NCBI RefSeq assembly: GCF_900112365.1
Contig: NZ_FOLQ01000002.1
Location: forward strand, 496,001 to 560,000
Direction of reading: 5' to 3'
DNA from: Spirosoma endophyticum
Lineage (GTDB): Bacteria; Bacteroidota; Bacteroidia; Cytophagales; Spirosomataceae
Length of the DNA: 64,000 nt
Each line of letters opens with the position of its first letter. Within the stretch, counting starts at the first letter, position 1. The notes under the pieces are model-generated. The model was not told the DNA's origin and did not search any database. It saw only the letters and a list, made by a program, of their open reading frames with translations. The position numbers and the translations under genes are program-made. Below, piece after piece: positions 50,222-60,800 of this stretch.

Positions 50222-52330
50222 ATGACCGAACGAACCACCTTTTTCGATACATCGCTTCTTTACCTGAAAGGGTTAGGCCCGCAGCGGACAGAATTACTCA
50301 ACAAAGAGCTGAATCTGTTTACCTACGGTGATCTGATCCAGTATTACCCCTTTCGCTACGACGACCGGTCTCGTTTTTACACCATCAGTGAGTTGATGGA
50401 TTCAATGCCGTCGGCGCAGGTACGGGGGCGGCTCCGTGACTGGTATATGGAAGGCGAAGGCCCTAAAAAACGCCTGGTTGCTACGTTCTCCGACGGTACT
50501 GGCTCCATGAATCTGGTCTGGTTTCAGGGCATTACTTACATTGAGAAAACCCTTCGTCGCGACGGCGAATACGTTGCCTATGGTAAGCCACAATCCTTTA
50601 ATGGACAGTTCAGTATCATTCACCCGGAGCTGGACAACACGACTACAGCCTCAGAAACCGAACCTGGCTTTTTCCCTGTCTATAACCTTACCGAAAAACT
50701 CCGTAAGCGTCATCTCGATAGTAAGGCTATCGGGAAGGTGATGCGGCTGCTCCTTGAGCAGTCGTGGCCGCACATTCGTGAAACGCTACCAACCTCGCTC
50801 ATTGAGCAATTTCGGCTTATAGGCAAGCGCGAGGCCATGTGGAATATCCACCTGCCGCAGAACCAGGGATGGCTGAAACAGGCCCAGCGACGGTTGAAAT
50901 TTGAGGAGCTATTCTACAACCAGCTCCGGCTGATTAAGAACAAACTCATTCAGAAAGAGGAATTTCCGGGGCAGATTTTCCGCGATACGTCCCTGATGAA
51001 GCATTTTTATAACGAACTGTTGCCATTTGAGCTAACGGGTGCCCAGCAGCGCGTTATCAAAGAAATTTACGCCGATTTTCTGACCGGTAAGCAGATGAAC
51101 CGGCTTCTGCAGGGGGACGTAGGGAGTGGTAAAACCATTGTGGCGTTCATTGCCTGCCTGATGGCGATTGGCAACGGAGCGCAGGCCTGCCTGATGGCCC
51201 CGACCGAAATCCTAGCTGACCAGCACTACAACGGGCTCAAACCCTTTGCCGACGCGATGGGCCTGAATCTGGGCATCCTGACGGGTTCGACCAATAAAAA
51301 ACGCCGGGTTGTGTTGCATGAGGAGCTTCAATCGGGTAAGATGCATGTTCTGGTTGGCACCCACGCCTTGCTGGAAGATGCTGTGCAATACAAAAATCTC
51401 GGCTTGTGCATCATTGACGAACAGCACCGCTTCGGCGTAGCGCAGCGGGCAAAACTCTGGCGTAAAAATGAGACGGTGCCGCCCCACATTCTGGTCATGA
51501 CGGCCACGCCCATTCCGCGTACGTTAGCGATGACCCTCTACGGAAACCTCGACGTATCGGTTATCGACGAATTACCAAAGGGACGAAAACCCATCAAAAC
51601 GGTACATAAATACGACAAGCACCGGTCAGAAGTATTTGGGTTTATTCGGCAGCAAATTGAGCTAGGGCGGCAAGTGTATGTGGTGTATCCGCTCATCGAA
51701 GAATCGGAGAAGCTGGATTATAAGGACCTGATGGATGGGTTTGAAAGTATGCAACGGGCTTTTCCCAGACCCAAATATGAAATTGGTATGTTGCACGGGA
51801 AAATGCTGCCTTACGAAAAAGACGACGAGATGAAGCGGTTTCTGAAGCAGGAAACCCAGATAATGGTAGCTACAACGGTTATCGAAGTAGGTGTTAACGT
51901 ACCCAATGCCAGCGTAATGGTCATTGAAAGCGCTGAGCGATTTGGCTTGTCGCAGTTGCATCAGTTGCGGGGGCGCGTAGGGCGGGGAGCTGATCAGTCG
52001 TACTGCGTGATGATGACGGGCTATAAACTCAGCAGCGACACCCGTACCCGGCTCGAAACGATGGTACGTACCAACAATGGTTTCGAGATTGCCGATGTCG
52101 ATCTCCAGTTGCGCGGTCCTGGTGATCTGACGGGTACGCAGCAGAGTGGCGTTATGGATCTGATGATTGCCGACCTGGCCAAAGACGGTGCTATTTTACA
52201 AGCGGCCCGTGAGTCGGCGCAGGCGATTCTTGCTGAAGACCCTGAGCTTATATTACCCCAGCATGCCCCTATCCGAAACCACGTTGATGGCCTTAAACAG
52301 ACCGAAAACAACTGGGGACGTATTAGTTAA
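50222..52330 (+). CDS. recG: ATP-dependent DNA helicase RecG
   Basis: A 702-residue branch-migration helicase that rescues stalled replication forks and resolves Holliday-like junctions. The N-terminal wedge domain (about 1-170, RYDDRSRFYTISELM; YVAYGKPQSFNGQFSIIHPE) is followed by superfamily 2 helicase motifs: Walker A in LLQGDVGSGKTIVAFIACL, motif Ib LMAPTEILADQHY, DEQH box IIDEQHRFGVAQRAKLW, motif III MTATPIPRTLAMTLYGNLDV, and the second lobe with TTVIEVGVNVPNASVMVIES and QLRGRVGRGADQSYCV. The ending LQLRGPGDLTGTQQSG is RecG-specific. Full normal length, no truncation. A 169-base gap follows before the SusC gene. Confidence 0.97.
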   Translation: MTERTTFFDTSLLYLKGLGPQRTELLNKELNLFTYGDLIQYYPFRYDDRSRFYTISELMDSMPSAQVRGRLRDWYMEGEGPKKRLVATFSDGTGSMNLVWFQGITYIEKTLRRDGEYVAYGKPQSFNGQFSIIHPELDNTTTASETEPGFFPVYNLTEKLRKRHLDSKAIGKVMRLLLEQSWPHIRETLPTSLIEQFRLIGKREAMWNIHLPQNQGWLKQAQRRLKFEELFYNQLRLIKNKLIQKEEFPGQIFRDTSLMKHFYNELLPFELTGAQQRVIKEIYADFLTGKQMNRLLQGDVGSGKTIVAFIACLMAIGNGAQACLMAPTEILADQHYNGLKPFADAMGLNLGILTGSTNKKRRVVLHEELQSGKMHVLVGTHALLEDAVQYKNLGLCIIDEQHRFGVAQRAKLWRKNETVPPHILVMTATPIPRTLAMTLYGNLDVSVIDELPKGRKPIKTVHKYDKHRSEVFGFIRQQIELGRQVYVVYPLIEESEKLDYKDLMDGFESMQRAFPRPKYEIGMLHGKMLPYEKDDEMKRFLKQETQIMVATTVIEVGVNVPNASVMVIESAERFGLSQLHQLRGRVGRGADQSYCVMMTGYKLSSDTRTRLETMVRTNNGFEIADVDLQLRGPGDLTGTQQSGVMDLMIADLAKDGAILQAARESAQAILAEDPELILPQHAPIRNHVDGLKQTENNWGRIS

Positions 52331-52415
52331 GTGGTAACATCTATGTGTCTCTTCTGACTATAAAGTAATAGAAATATAGGTGGTTTTAATGTAAATATTG
52401 TTAAAAAAAAGTTGG

Positions 52416-52448
52416 TTTTGAGTAATAATAGATAAGTATATACCTTTG
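52416..52448 (+). promoter_or_regulatory. SusC gene promoter, TTTTG-N20-TACCTTTG
   Basis: TTTTG at 52416-52420 and TACCTTTG at 52441-52448 are 20 bases apart, the full Bacteroidota consensus, in a strongly AT-rich region. Transcription should start near 52455. It rules out translation from the TTG at 52446 and supports the ATG at 52500. Confidence 0.75.
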
Positions 52449-52499
52449 AGTAATGGGCTTTATGGTTTAGTAGCGCTTACTAAATCTAATCTAAAGCTT

Positions 52500-55400
52500 A
52501 TGCAAAAACAATTTACTCAGAAGGTCCACAACATACGAGAGGATACCTTCCTGATGGATGCGAATCGGGTCTGCCGAAACACATTCTGTCTCCTGTTTGT
52601 GCTTGGTCTTCTTTCCTCCGCTGGCGCTTTCGCTCAGATGAAGGTTACGGGGAAAGTACTTGACGCGCAGGGGCTCGCGCTGCCAGGTGTGAGCATTGTG
52701 GTGAAAGGAACAACGACCGGTACCGTGTCTGCGGTACAGGGTGATTACACACTGAACGTACCAAATAGAACATCTACGCTTGTCTTCTCTTACATCGGGT
52801 ATACCAGTCAGGAAGTACCCGTTAACAACCGTACTGAGATCAATATTACCCTGGCGTCTGACGACAAAATGCTGAGTGAAGTTGTTGTCGTTGGGTATGG
52901 TGAGCAAAAGAAAGAAACCGTAACCGGTGCTGTTGCTACGGTAAAAGGATCAGATCTGATCAAGTCGCCTGCCGTCAACCTGAGTAACTCCATTGCGGGC
53001 CGGATGCCGGGCGTTATTGCGACCAACGCCAGTGGTGAGCCAGGGGCGGATGGGGCTACTATTCGTATTCGGGGTTCTAGCACGCTGGGTAACAACGACG
53101 CGCTGATCGTAATCGACGGTGTGCCAGCTCGGGCTGGGGGTATCGATCGCCTGAACCCGGCTGACATTGAAAGTATGTCGGTCCTGAAAGATGCCTCCGC
53201 GGCCATCTATGGCTCACGGGCGGCCAACGGGGTAATTCTGGTGACTACCAAGCGGGGTAAGAGCGGTAAGCCGGAATTGTCCTATAGCTTTAATCAGGGA
53301 TTTGGTCAACCAACCGTTATTCCTAAAATGGCGTCAGCGGCTGAATATGCTCAGTTGAACAACGAGATCAACTTGTATAACAACCTACCTGCAGGTTATT
53401 GGAAGGATGCTACTACTGCATTTAATACCACTGGAAGCTACACCCGGCCTGACAATGGCGTGGTTGTTAAAGCGGCCTACTCACCCGATGATATCAAGAA
53501 GTTTCAGGACGGTTCTGATCCCTGGGGTCACCCGAATACCGACTGGTTCGGCGCAGCGCTAAAAACCTGGTCGCCCCAGGTGCGGCATACGTTGCAACTG
53601 GTGGGCGGTTCGGAAAATATCAAGTACCTGACTTCGGTCAACTATCAGAACCAGGATGCGTACTATAAAAACTCGGCTACAGGTTACAAACAGTATGACT
53701 TCCGTCTGAATCTGGATGCCAAAATCAGTAAGTATATCAACCTGGTAACAGGCGTAGTGGGTCGTCAGGAAAACCGGTTTTACCCGACGGTTAGTGCTGG
53801 TGATATTTTTCGGATGCTGGCACGCGGGTATCCAAACAAACCCGCTTTCTGGCCGAATGGCTTGCCCGCTCCTGATATCGAAAATGGGCAGCAGCCTGTA
53901 TTGGTTACGACCAGCGCCACAGGTTATGATAAAGATACCCGGTATTACCTGCAAAGCAATGCCAGTTTAAACATCACAAACCCTTGGGTACCAGGTCTGA
54001 AACTGACCGCCAGCGTTGCTTTGGACAAATATATTCAGCAGGGCAAGCGGTGGCAAACTCCCTGGTTCGTGTATAGCTGGGATTATACGTCATACGATCC
54101 GACAACAAAAGAGCCGCTTTTACAGCGCGTACAGAAAGGACCAGCTCAGTCTACGCTTAATCAGTACACGAACGATCAGTTCAACTCGCTGCTATCCGGG
54201 ATCTTGTCCTACGATCATACCTTCGGTGCCAGTCATGCCATTACGTTGCTGGCCGGTATCACCAAAGAACAGTCTAACTCAAACGGTTTCCGGGGTTTTC
54301 GACAGTACTTTAACTCGACGGCTATCGATCAGTTGTTCGCGGGCGGAAGTTCTCAGCAGGTTGCTACCAATGATCCGACGCAAACACCAATCTGGCAACG
54401 GGCTCGCATGAGTTACTTTGGCCGTGCTGCGTATAACTACAAAGAGAAGTACCTGGCCGAATTTCTGTGGCGGTACGATGGTTCGTATATGTTCCCCCGT
54501 TCCAGCCGCTGGGGCTTCTTCCCGGGCGTAACGGCAGGCTGGCGTGTTTCAGAAGAAGATTTCTTCAAAAAAGCGCTGCCAGTGGTGAGTTCACTGAAAC
54601 TACGGGCATCCTGGGGTCAGTTGGGCAACGACCAGGTGTATTTCAACAATACGTTACGTGAGTATGATTACCTGCCAACCTATGCTTATGGCGACCGCGT
54701 CAACTCAAACTGGGGCTACGTCATCAATAATCAGGTATCGCAAACGCTTTACGAAAATGGTGTTCCAAACACGTCTCTGACCTGGGAAGTAGCCAATAAT
54801 TCGGACATCGGTCTGGAAGGCTCTCTGCTCAATGGTAAGGTGTTCTTCGAATTCGACGTGTTCCAGAACAAACGGTCGAACATTCTATGGCGCAAAAGTG
54901 CATCGATTCCACAGACGACAGGCGCTACGTTACCTGCCACGAATATCGGTCGGGTTACCAACAAAGGCTATGAATTCCGGGTGGGTTATAACGGACAGGC
55001 TGGCGACTTCAAATACAGTGTCAGTGTGAATGGCGGTTATGCCAAGAACGAAATTACGTTCTGGGACGAAACTCCGGGTGCTCCTGAGTGGCAGCGGTCA
55101 ACGGGTAAGCCAATCCCGACTAATGTCAATGACCCCAACATGGCTAACGGTACCCTCATGTATCAGTACGATGGTATTTTTAGTACACAGGCTGATATCG
55201 ATGCCAATAAGCTGGATTACAGTGGGGTAGGAGCCAGTCTGCTGCGCCCTGGCGACATGAAGCTCAAGGATATTGATGGCAATGGCAAAATCGACGCTCA
55301 GGACCGGGTACGGGCGGACAGAAACAACCAGCCTCGTTTTCAGGGTGGTTTGAATGCCAGCGTTCGGTACAAAAACTTCGACTTCAGTGTTCTGTTCCAG

Positions 55401-55820
55401 GGTTCAGCTGGTGGTCAGATCTTCCTGCAAACGGAGTCGGGCACCATTGGTAACTTCCTGCAATATAGCTACGATCACCGCTGGACGGTGGACAACCCCA
55501 GCACCGTTGATCCACGTATTGTAGACCGCAGTAACCAGTACTTCTCCAACGGTACCACCTACTGGCTGAAAAGTACTAACTATATCCGTCTGAAAAACCT
55601 GGAACTGGGCTACACCCTGCCAAGCACCATTGGAAGCAAGATTGGCCTGAACAACTTACGGGTTTATGTAAATGGTCTTAATCTGGTGACTTACGCACCG
55701 GCCATGAAAGGTATATTCGATCCGGAATCGACCAGTGGTAGCACAACTTCAGCTACTGGCAACGGACAGTACTACCCCCAGGCACGGGTTATCAACGCAG
55801 GGTTATCACTTAGTTTCTAA
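52500..55820 (+). CDS. SusC/RagA-family TonB-linked outer-membrane receptor
   Basis: A 1106-residue receptor. The start at 52500 (MQKQFTQKVHNIREDTFLMD) follows the promoter; ATG 52554 (MDANRVCRNTFCLLF) is an alternative that starts nearer the signal peptide (FCLLFVLGLLSSAGAFAQ). The carboxypeptidase-regulatory domain reads VTGKVLDAQGLALPGVSIVV and VFSYIGYTSQEVPV, and the plug has VVVVGYGEQKKETVTGAVAT, PGVIATNASGEPGADGATIR, DGVPARAGGIDRLNPADIES and DASAAIYGSRAANGVILVTT, all SusC-type marks. The barrel ends VINAGLSLSF with the final aromatic. It imports a glycan or its fragments with SusD, encoded 18 bases downstream. Substrate cannot be told; no sigma or regulator is adjacent. Confidence 0.95.
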   Translation: MQKQFTQKVHNIREDTFLMDANRVCRNTFCLLFVLGLLSSAGAFAQMKVTGKVLDAQGLALPGVSIVVKGTTTGTVSAVQGDYTLNVPNRTSTLVFSYIGYTSQEVPVNNRTEINITLASDDKMLSEVVVVGYGEQKKETVTGAVATVKGSDLIKSPAVNLSNSIAGRMPGVIATNASGEPGADGATIRIRGSSTLGNNDALIVIDGVPARAGGIDRLNPADIESMSVLKDASAAIYGSRAANGVILVTTKRGKSGKPELSYSFNQGFGQPTVIPKMASAAEYAQLNNEINLYNNLPAGYWKDATTAFNTTGSYTRPDNGVVVKAAYSPDDIKKFQDGSDPWGHPNTDWFGAALKTWSPQVRHTLQLVGGSENIKYLTSVNYQNQDAYYKNSATGYKQYDFRLNLDAKISKYINLVTGVVGRQENRFYPTVSAGDIFRMLARGYPNKPAFWPNGLPAPDIENGQQPVLVTTSATGYDKDTRYYLQSNASLNITNPWVPGLKLTASVALDKYIQQGKRWQTPWFVYSWDYTSYDPTTKEPLLQRVQKGPAQSTLNQYTNDQFNSLLSGILSYDHTFGASHAITLLAGITKEQSNSNGFRGFRQYFNSTAIDQLFAGGSSQQVATNDPTQTPIWQRARMSYFGRAAYNYKEKYLAEFLWRYDGSYMFPRSSRWGFFPGVTAGWRVSEEDFFKKALPVVSSLKLRASWGQLGNDQVYFNNTLREYDYLPTYAYGDRVNSNWGYVINNQVSQTLYENGVPNTSLTWEVANNSDIGLEGSLLNGKVFFEFDVFQNKRSNILWRKSASIPQTTGATLPATNIGRVTNKGYEFRVGYNGQAGDFKYSVSVNGGYAKNEITFWDETPGAPEWQRSTGKPIPTNVNDPNMANGTLMYQYDGIFSTQADIDANKLDYSGVGASLLRPGDMKLKDIDGNGKIDAQDRVRADRNNQPRFQGGLNASVRYKNFDFSVLFQGSAGGQIFLQTESGTIGNFLQYSYDHRWTVDNPSTVDPRIVDRSNQYFSNGTTYWLKSTNYIRLKNLELGYTLPSTIGSKIGLNNLRVYVNGLNLVTYAPAMKGIFDPESTSGSTTSATGNGQYYPQARVINAGLSLSF

Positions 55821-55838
55821 TCGATCAATCAGACTAGT

Positions 55839-57689
55839 ATGAATTATATAGCAAAGTGTATATCGTTTAGCCTGCTGATGGGCACAACGATGATCGCCTG
55901 TAATACTGATTTCCTGGATACGCAGCCGCTCGATAAAGTACCGGGCGACGCAGTCTGGGCCGACCGCGCGCTCTCCGAAGCCTTCGTAACGGATGTGTAC
56001 AACGGCATTCGGGACGGCCTGCTGGATCAGATGAGTTTTGACTGCCAGACCGACAACGCCCTGTATAGCTTTGGCAAACAGGATGTAAATGAAGCAAACG
56101 TTAGCCCGTCTAATACGGGTACGGTAAAAACCACGATGGAATGGCAGGAAATGTATGCCCGTATTCGGTCTGCAAACATAGCTCTGTCGAAATTAGCCAA
56201 GCCTACGTTTGACAATAGTGGTAATGTGGCCGGTCGGATGCGTGGAGAAATGTACTTTATGCGTGCGTACTTCTACAACCAGTTGCTACGCTACTACGGG
56301 GCTATTCCCATCATCAAAACGCCCTATACCCTGGATGAAGCCGACTTTACCGTTGCGCGCAATACGTATGAGGAGTGTGTCAACGCCATCGTTACCGATC
56401 TGGATTCAGCCTCTGCGCTGTTGAAGGGCCGTAGCATGGAAGCTGGTCGGGCCACGATGGGCGCTTCTATGGCCCTCAAGGCACGGGTGCTGCTATATGC
56501 CGCCAGTGATCTGCACGACATCCCAACGGCAAAGATCAAGTCGACTGTCATTGCCGCTGCTACAAATCCTGAACTGCTGGGCTACGTGAGTGGTGATCGG
56601 ACGGCTCGCTGGAAAAAGGCTCAGGATGCCGCGAAAGCCGTTATGGACTTGAATCAGTACGGCTATAAATTGAATCTGACGGCTCCCGTCACGGCGGCTG
56701 AAGGACAGCAGAACTACGTGAACCTGTCGCTGTCGCAAAACGGTGGCGAAACCGATGGTATTTTCCTGAAATACTACATCCGGGCATCCAATGATGACTG
56801 GGGCTCCTGGTTCCCACGTAACAACCAGCCCAATGGCTACCACGGCTGGACGTCCAGCGAACCGACTCAGCAGATGGTAGATAATTACGAGATGATGGAT
56901 GGCACCAAGTTTAGCTGGAGCAATGCAACTCATGCCGCAGCTCCTTACGAAAACCGCGATCCCCGCTTCTATGCTTCAATTTTGTATGACGGTGCACCGT
57001 GGAAACCCCGTACACCCGATGGAGCGGGTATTGACCCCGCCGGTCAGATTCAGATGGGTGAATACGAAGTGGGTAGCTCGGCCGCCCCAACTAAGTTTTC
57101 GGGTCTGGACACGCGTAACAGCACCATTGAGAACTGGAACGGTACCTGGACGGGCTACGCTATCCGTAAGTTTTTCAACACCGACGTTTCGATTGTGGAC
57201 CAGAACATCCGCCAGGAAATTCCGTCCATCCAGATTCGTTACACAGAAGTTGTGCTGAACTACGCAGAAACCTGTTTGATGCTGGGCCAGGAGGCCGAAG
57301 CCAAAAAGTGGATCAATGCTGTTCGCTTCCGGGCAGGTATGCCCGCCATCACCGAAACGGGCGCTGCCCTGGTGACACGTTACCAGAATGAACGAAACGT
57401 TGAAATGTTTATGGAAGATCAGCGTTTCTACGACGTTCGCCGGTGGATGATTGCGCCGACCGTACTTGGCCAGCAAGCCCGAATTATTGCGATTACGGGT
57501 AAACTCAAACCGGGTAAGACGGTCACTACGTATAAATATAGCAAAGACAACTACACCTATACGTACAGTGTACAGGACTTGGGAACGGGTAAGGAAAATC
57601 GAAAGTGGGCTGATAAACTCTACTTCCTGCCGATTAGCCGTGATGAGGTGAACCGGAACAGCAAACTGATTCAGAACCCAGGTTACTAA
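55839..57689 (+). CDS. SusD/RagB-family nutrient-binding lipoprotein
   Basis: A 616-residue lipoprotein with the lipobox GTTMIACNTDFLDTQPLDKV (acylated Cys at about residue 21), exposed on the outer surface. The SusD N-terminal part has RALSEAFVTDVYNGIRDGLL, EMYARIRSANIALSKLAKPT and GEMYFMRAYFYNQLLRYYGA, which is the TPR-like helical core. The C-terminal part reads VVLNYAETCLMLGQEAEAKK, FRAGMPAITETGAALVTRYQ, NERNVEMFMEDQRFYDVRRW and FLPISRDEVNRNSKLIQNPGY, the last being the classic SusD ending. It caps SusC and hands it the ligand. It is followed by a strong terminator, so the SusC-SusD operon ends here. Length slightly above the usual 550-600. Confidence 0.95.
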   Translation: MNYIAKCISFSLLMGTTMIACNTDFLDTQPLDKVPGDAVWADRALSEAFVTDVYNGIRDGLLDQMSFDCQTDNALYSFGKQDVNEANVSPSNTGTVKTTMEWQEMYARIRSANIALSKLAKPTFDNSGNVAGRMRGEMYFMRAYFYNQLLRYYGAIPIIKTPYTLDEADFTVARNTYEECVNAIVTDLDSASALLKGRSMEAGRATMGASMALKARVLLYAASDLHDIPTAKIKSTVIAAATNPELLGYVSGDRTARWKKAQDAAKAVMDLNQYGYKLNLTAPVTAAEGQQNYVNLSLSQNGGETDGIFLKYYIRASNDDWGSWFPRNNQPNGYHGWTSSEPTQQMVDNYEMMDGTKFSWSNATHAAAPYENRDPRFYASILYDGAPWKPRTPDGAGIDPAGQIQMGEYEVGSSAAPTKFSGLDTRNSTIENWNGTWTGYAIRKFFNTDVSIVDQNIRQEIPSIQIRYTEVVLNYAETCLMLGQEAEAKKWINAVRFRAGMPAITETGAALVTRYQNERNVEMFMEDQRFYDVRRWMIAPTVLGQQARIIAITGKLKPGKTVTTYKYSKDNYTYTYSVQDLGTGKENRKWADKLYFLPISRDEVNRNSKLIQNPGY

Positions 57690-57713
57690 CAGAGATTTAG
57701 TACCTTCTTTATC

Positions 57714-57749
57714 AAAAAATGCCAGTGCTCATAGGTGCTGGCATTTTTT
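57714..57749 (+). terminator. Rho-independent terminator after the SusD gene
   Basis: AAAAAATGCCAG (57714-57725) pairs perfectly with CTGGCATTTTTT (57738-57749) across a 12-base loop, and the stem merges with the U-run. It can work in both directions. Confidence 0.9.
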
Positions 57750-57819
57750 GCTTTATTTTAATAGAATTTTGTAGTGCGGCCGATTGCCCGCATTACGCCA
57801 AAATAAAAGCCTGCCGTAC

Positions 57820-60800
57820 GTGAAAACGATTATTCGTTTACTTTTCTTTAGTAGTACTGCCTTTCTGGCTGGTTGCTCCGATTCGACATCAACCGACAAA
57901 AGTGCTGACGCGGGTGGCCCACCACTCTTTACCTCATTAACGCCTGAGCAAACGGGTGTTACGTTCGCCAATAATCTCACCGAGGGACTGAACACGAACG
58001 TCCTGATGTATGAATATTTCTACAACGGTGGGGGCGTGGCTGTCGGTGATTTAAATAATGACGGTCTGGAAGATATTTATTTCAGTGGTAACATGGTTCC
58101 CAATCAGTTATACCTGAATAAAGGAGGCATGAAGTTTGCCGACGTAACGGCAGCAGCGGGTGTAGCCGGGCGCGAAGGGCCCTGGCGAACGGGTGTCTCG
58201 ATGGCCGATGTCAACGGGGATGGTCGGCTTGATTTATTCGTTTGTTATTCGGGGAGTTTACCTCCTCAAAAGCGTATTCCTCAATTGTTTATTAACGATG
58301 GGGCCGATGCGCAGGGCGTTCCTCATTTCTCCGATCAAACGGTACAATGGGGGCTGGATAGACCCGGCCAGACGACGCAGGCCACGTTTTTAGATTACGA
58401 TCGTGACGGGGACCTGGATATGTTTCTGCTCAATCATAATCCGCGTCTGTTGCCAATTCTGGACCCCGGTGCTACAGCCGCTTTGATGAAGCAGCCTAAT
58501 CCTGAAATTGGCGTTCGCCTGCTCAGAAATTCTGGAAATCATTTTGACGACGTAACGGAGAATGCGGGTCTGAATAGTTCGGTACTGACGTATGGATTGG
58601 GGGTTGGCGTGTCGGATATTAACGGGGATGGCTGGCCCGATCTATACATTTCAAATGACTATGGCGTACCGGATTACCTGTATCTGAACAACCACAACGG
58701 GACCTTTACCGACCATTTGAAAACCAGTATTGGTCACACGTCGCAGTTTTCGATGGGGAACGACGTAGCCGATGTAAACAACGATGCCCGCCCCGACATC
58801 ATGACGCTCGACATGCTCCCCGAAGACAATCGGCGGCAGAAACTGCTGATGGCTCCCGACAACTATGATAAGTTTAATCTGGCCGTAGCATCGGGCTTTC
58901 ATTATCAGCTTATGCGGAATATGCTGCAACTGAATGAAGGGGTAATGCATAGGGCAGGTAGCGGGGAGCAGGGAGGAAACGCCGAACGCCACACTCCTGG
59001 CTCCGTGCCCATTTTCAGCGAAGTAGGACAGTTGGCGGGCGTATCAAATACCGATTGGAGTTGGTCGCCATTGCTGGCGGATTATGACAACGACGGCTGG
59101 AAAGATCTGTACATCACCAATGGCTACGTTCGGGACTACACCAACCAGGATTTTCTGAAGTACATGACCGATTATATGCGGAACAGGCCCACTAATTTTC
59201 GGCGTGAGGATGTGCTGGAGCTTGTGCATAAAATACCCTCTTCGAACGTAATGAATTATATGTTTCGCAATCTGGGTGGTAGCCAGGCGGGTACGGTGTC
59301 GTTTAGCAACGCAGGCCCGGACTGGGGCTTGACGCAAACATCGAATAGTACCGGAGCCGCCTACGCGGATCTGGACAATGACGGTGATCTGGATCTGATC
59401 GTCAATAACACGAATCAACCGGCCTTTATTTTTCAGAATGAAACCAATAAGGAGCGTAAGCACCATTATCTGTCCATACGACTGATCGGTAGCGGAGCCA
59501 ATACGCAGGGCATCGGTGCCAATGTAACGATCTACCGCGCTGGAAAGCAACAGTACCTTGAGCAGGAACCGACGCGTGGGTATCAGTCGAGTGTGTCGCC
59601 CCGGTTACATTTTGGTCTGGGAATCGATCCTGTTATAGATTCACTACGTATCGTTTGGCCCACAGGCAAGCAGCAATTGCTGACAAACGTGAAGTCTGAT
59701 CAACTCCTAATGCTAAATGAAAAAGATACTACGTCGACCTATCGTGAACCCAAATCGGCGCCCGTGCTCTTTCGGGAGATAAAAACGCCATTGGCCTATA
59801 CGGACCCGATTAATAAGACGAACGATTTTAAACGTCAGTCGTTGCTGGTAAATGCACAGTCATTTGGTGGACCTTGCCTGGCCAAAGCCGATGTGAACGG
59901 CGATGGACGGGAAGATGTCTATGCGGGAGGCAGTAGCGGGCAGTCGGGTGTCCTGTTTATACAGCAGGCAAACGGACAGTTTAGTCGAAAGGAACAATCA
60001 GCCTTTGCCGCCGACAAACTAAGTAATGACACGGATGCTATTTTCTTCGATGCCAATGCTGATAGCTTTCCCGACCTTTACGTTGTCAGTGGAGGATACG
60101 GCGATTTTCAACTCGATGACGCACGCTTGCAAGATCGTCTGTATCTGAACGATGGGAAGGGTAATTTTGCCAAAAGCTCTGATGCCTTGCCCGTTATGAA
60201 CGCCAGTAAAAGCTGCGTTCGGGCGTCTGACATCAACGGGGATGGAAAACTGGATTTGTTTGTCGGGGGGCGGGTGGTGCCGGGTCGTTATCCCGAAACG
60301 CCCCAGAGTTACCTGCTCATAAACGATGGAAAGGGTAAGTTTACCGATCAGACAAGCCGTTTAGCGCCCACTTTATCGCACATCGGTATGGTAACTGATG
60401 CCGCCTGGGTCGATCTTAACGCTGATAAGAAACCCGAACTGGTGGTGGTAGGCGAGTGGATGCCCGTAACGGTACTGGGCTGGAATGCTAACCAACTTAC
60501 CGATCAGACAAAAACGTATTTCGATAAAGAGAGCCGGGGCTGGTGGAATAAGTTGTTGGTCGATGATTTCAATGGCGACGGTCGGCCCGATCTGATCGTT
60601 GGGAATCAGGGCGTAAATACTCAATGCCGGGCCAGTGATCGCGAACCCGCCGAATTGATCTACAAAGACTTTGACAAGAATGGTAAGGTCGATCCGATTC
60701 TGTGTTTTTACATACAGGGCAAAAGCTATCCTCATGCCACCCGCGACGAACTGCTCGATCAACTCGGGATGCTACGTCATCGCTTCACGAATTACGATCT

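Noticed and set aside
52446..52499. Earlier TTG start for the SusC gene
   Set aside because: The TTG lies inside the -7 promoter box, so it would precede the transcription start.
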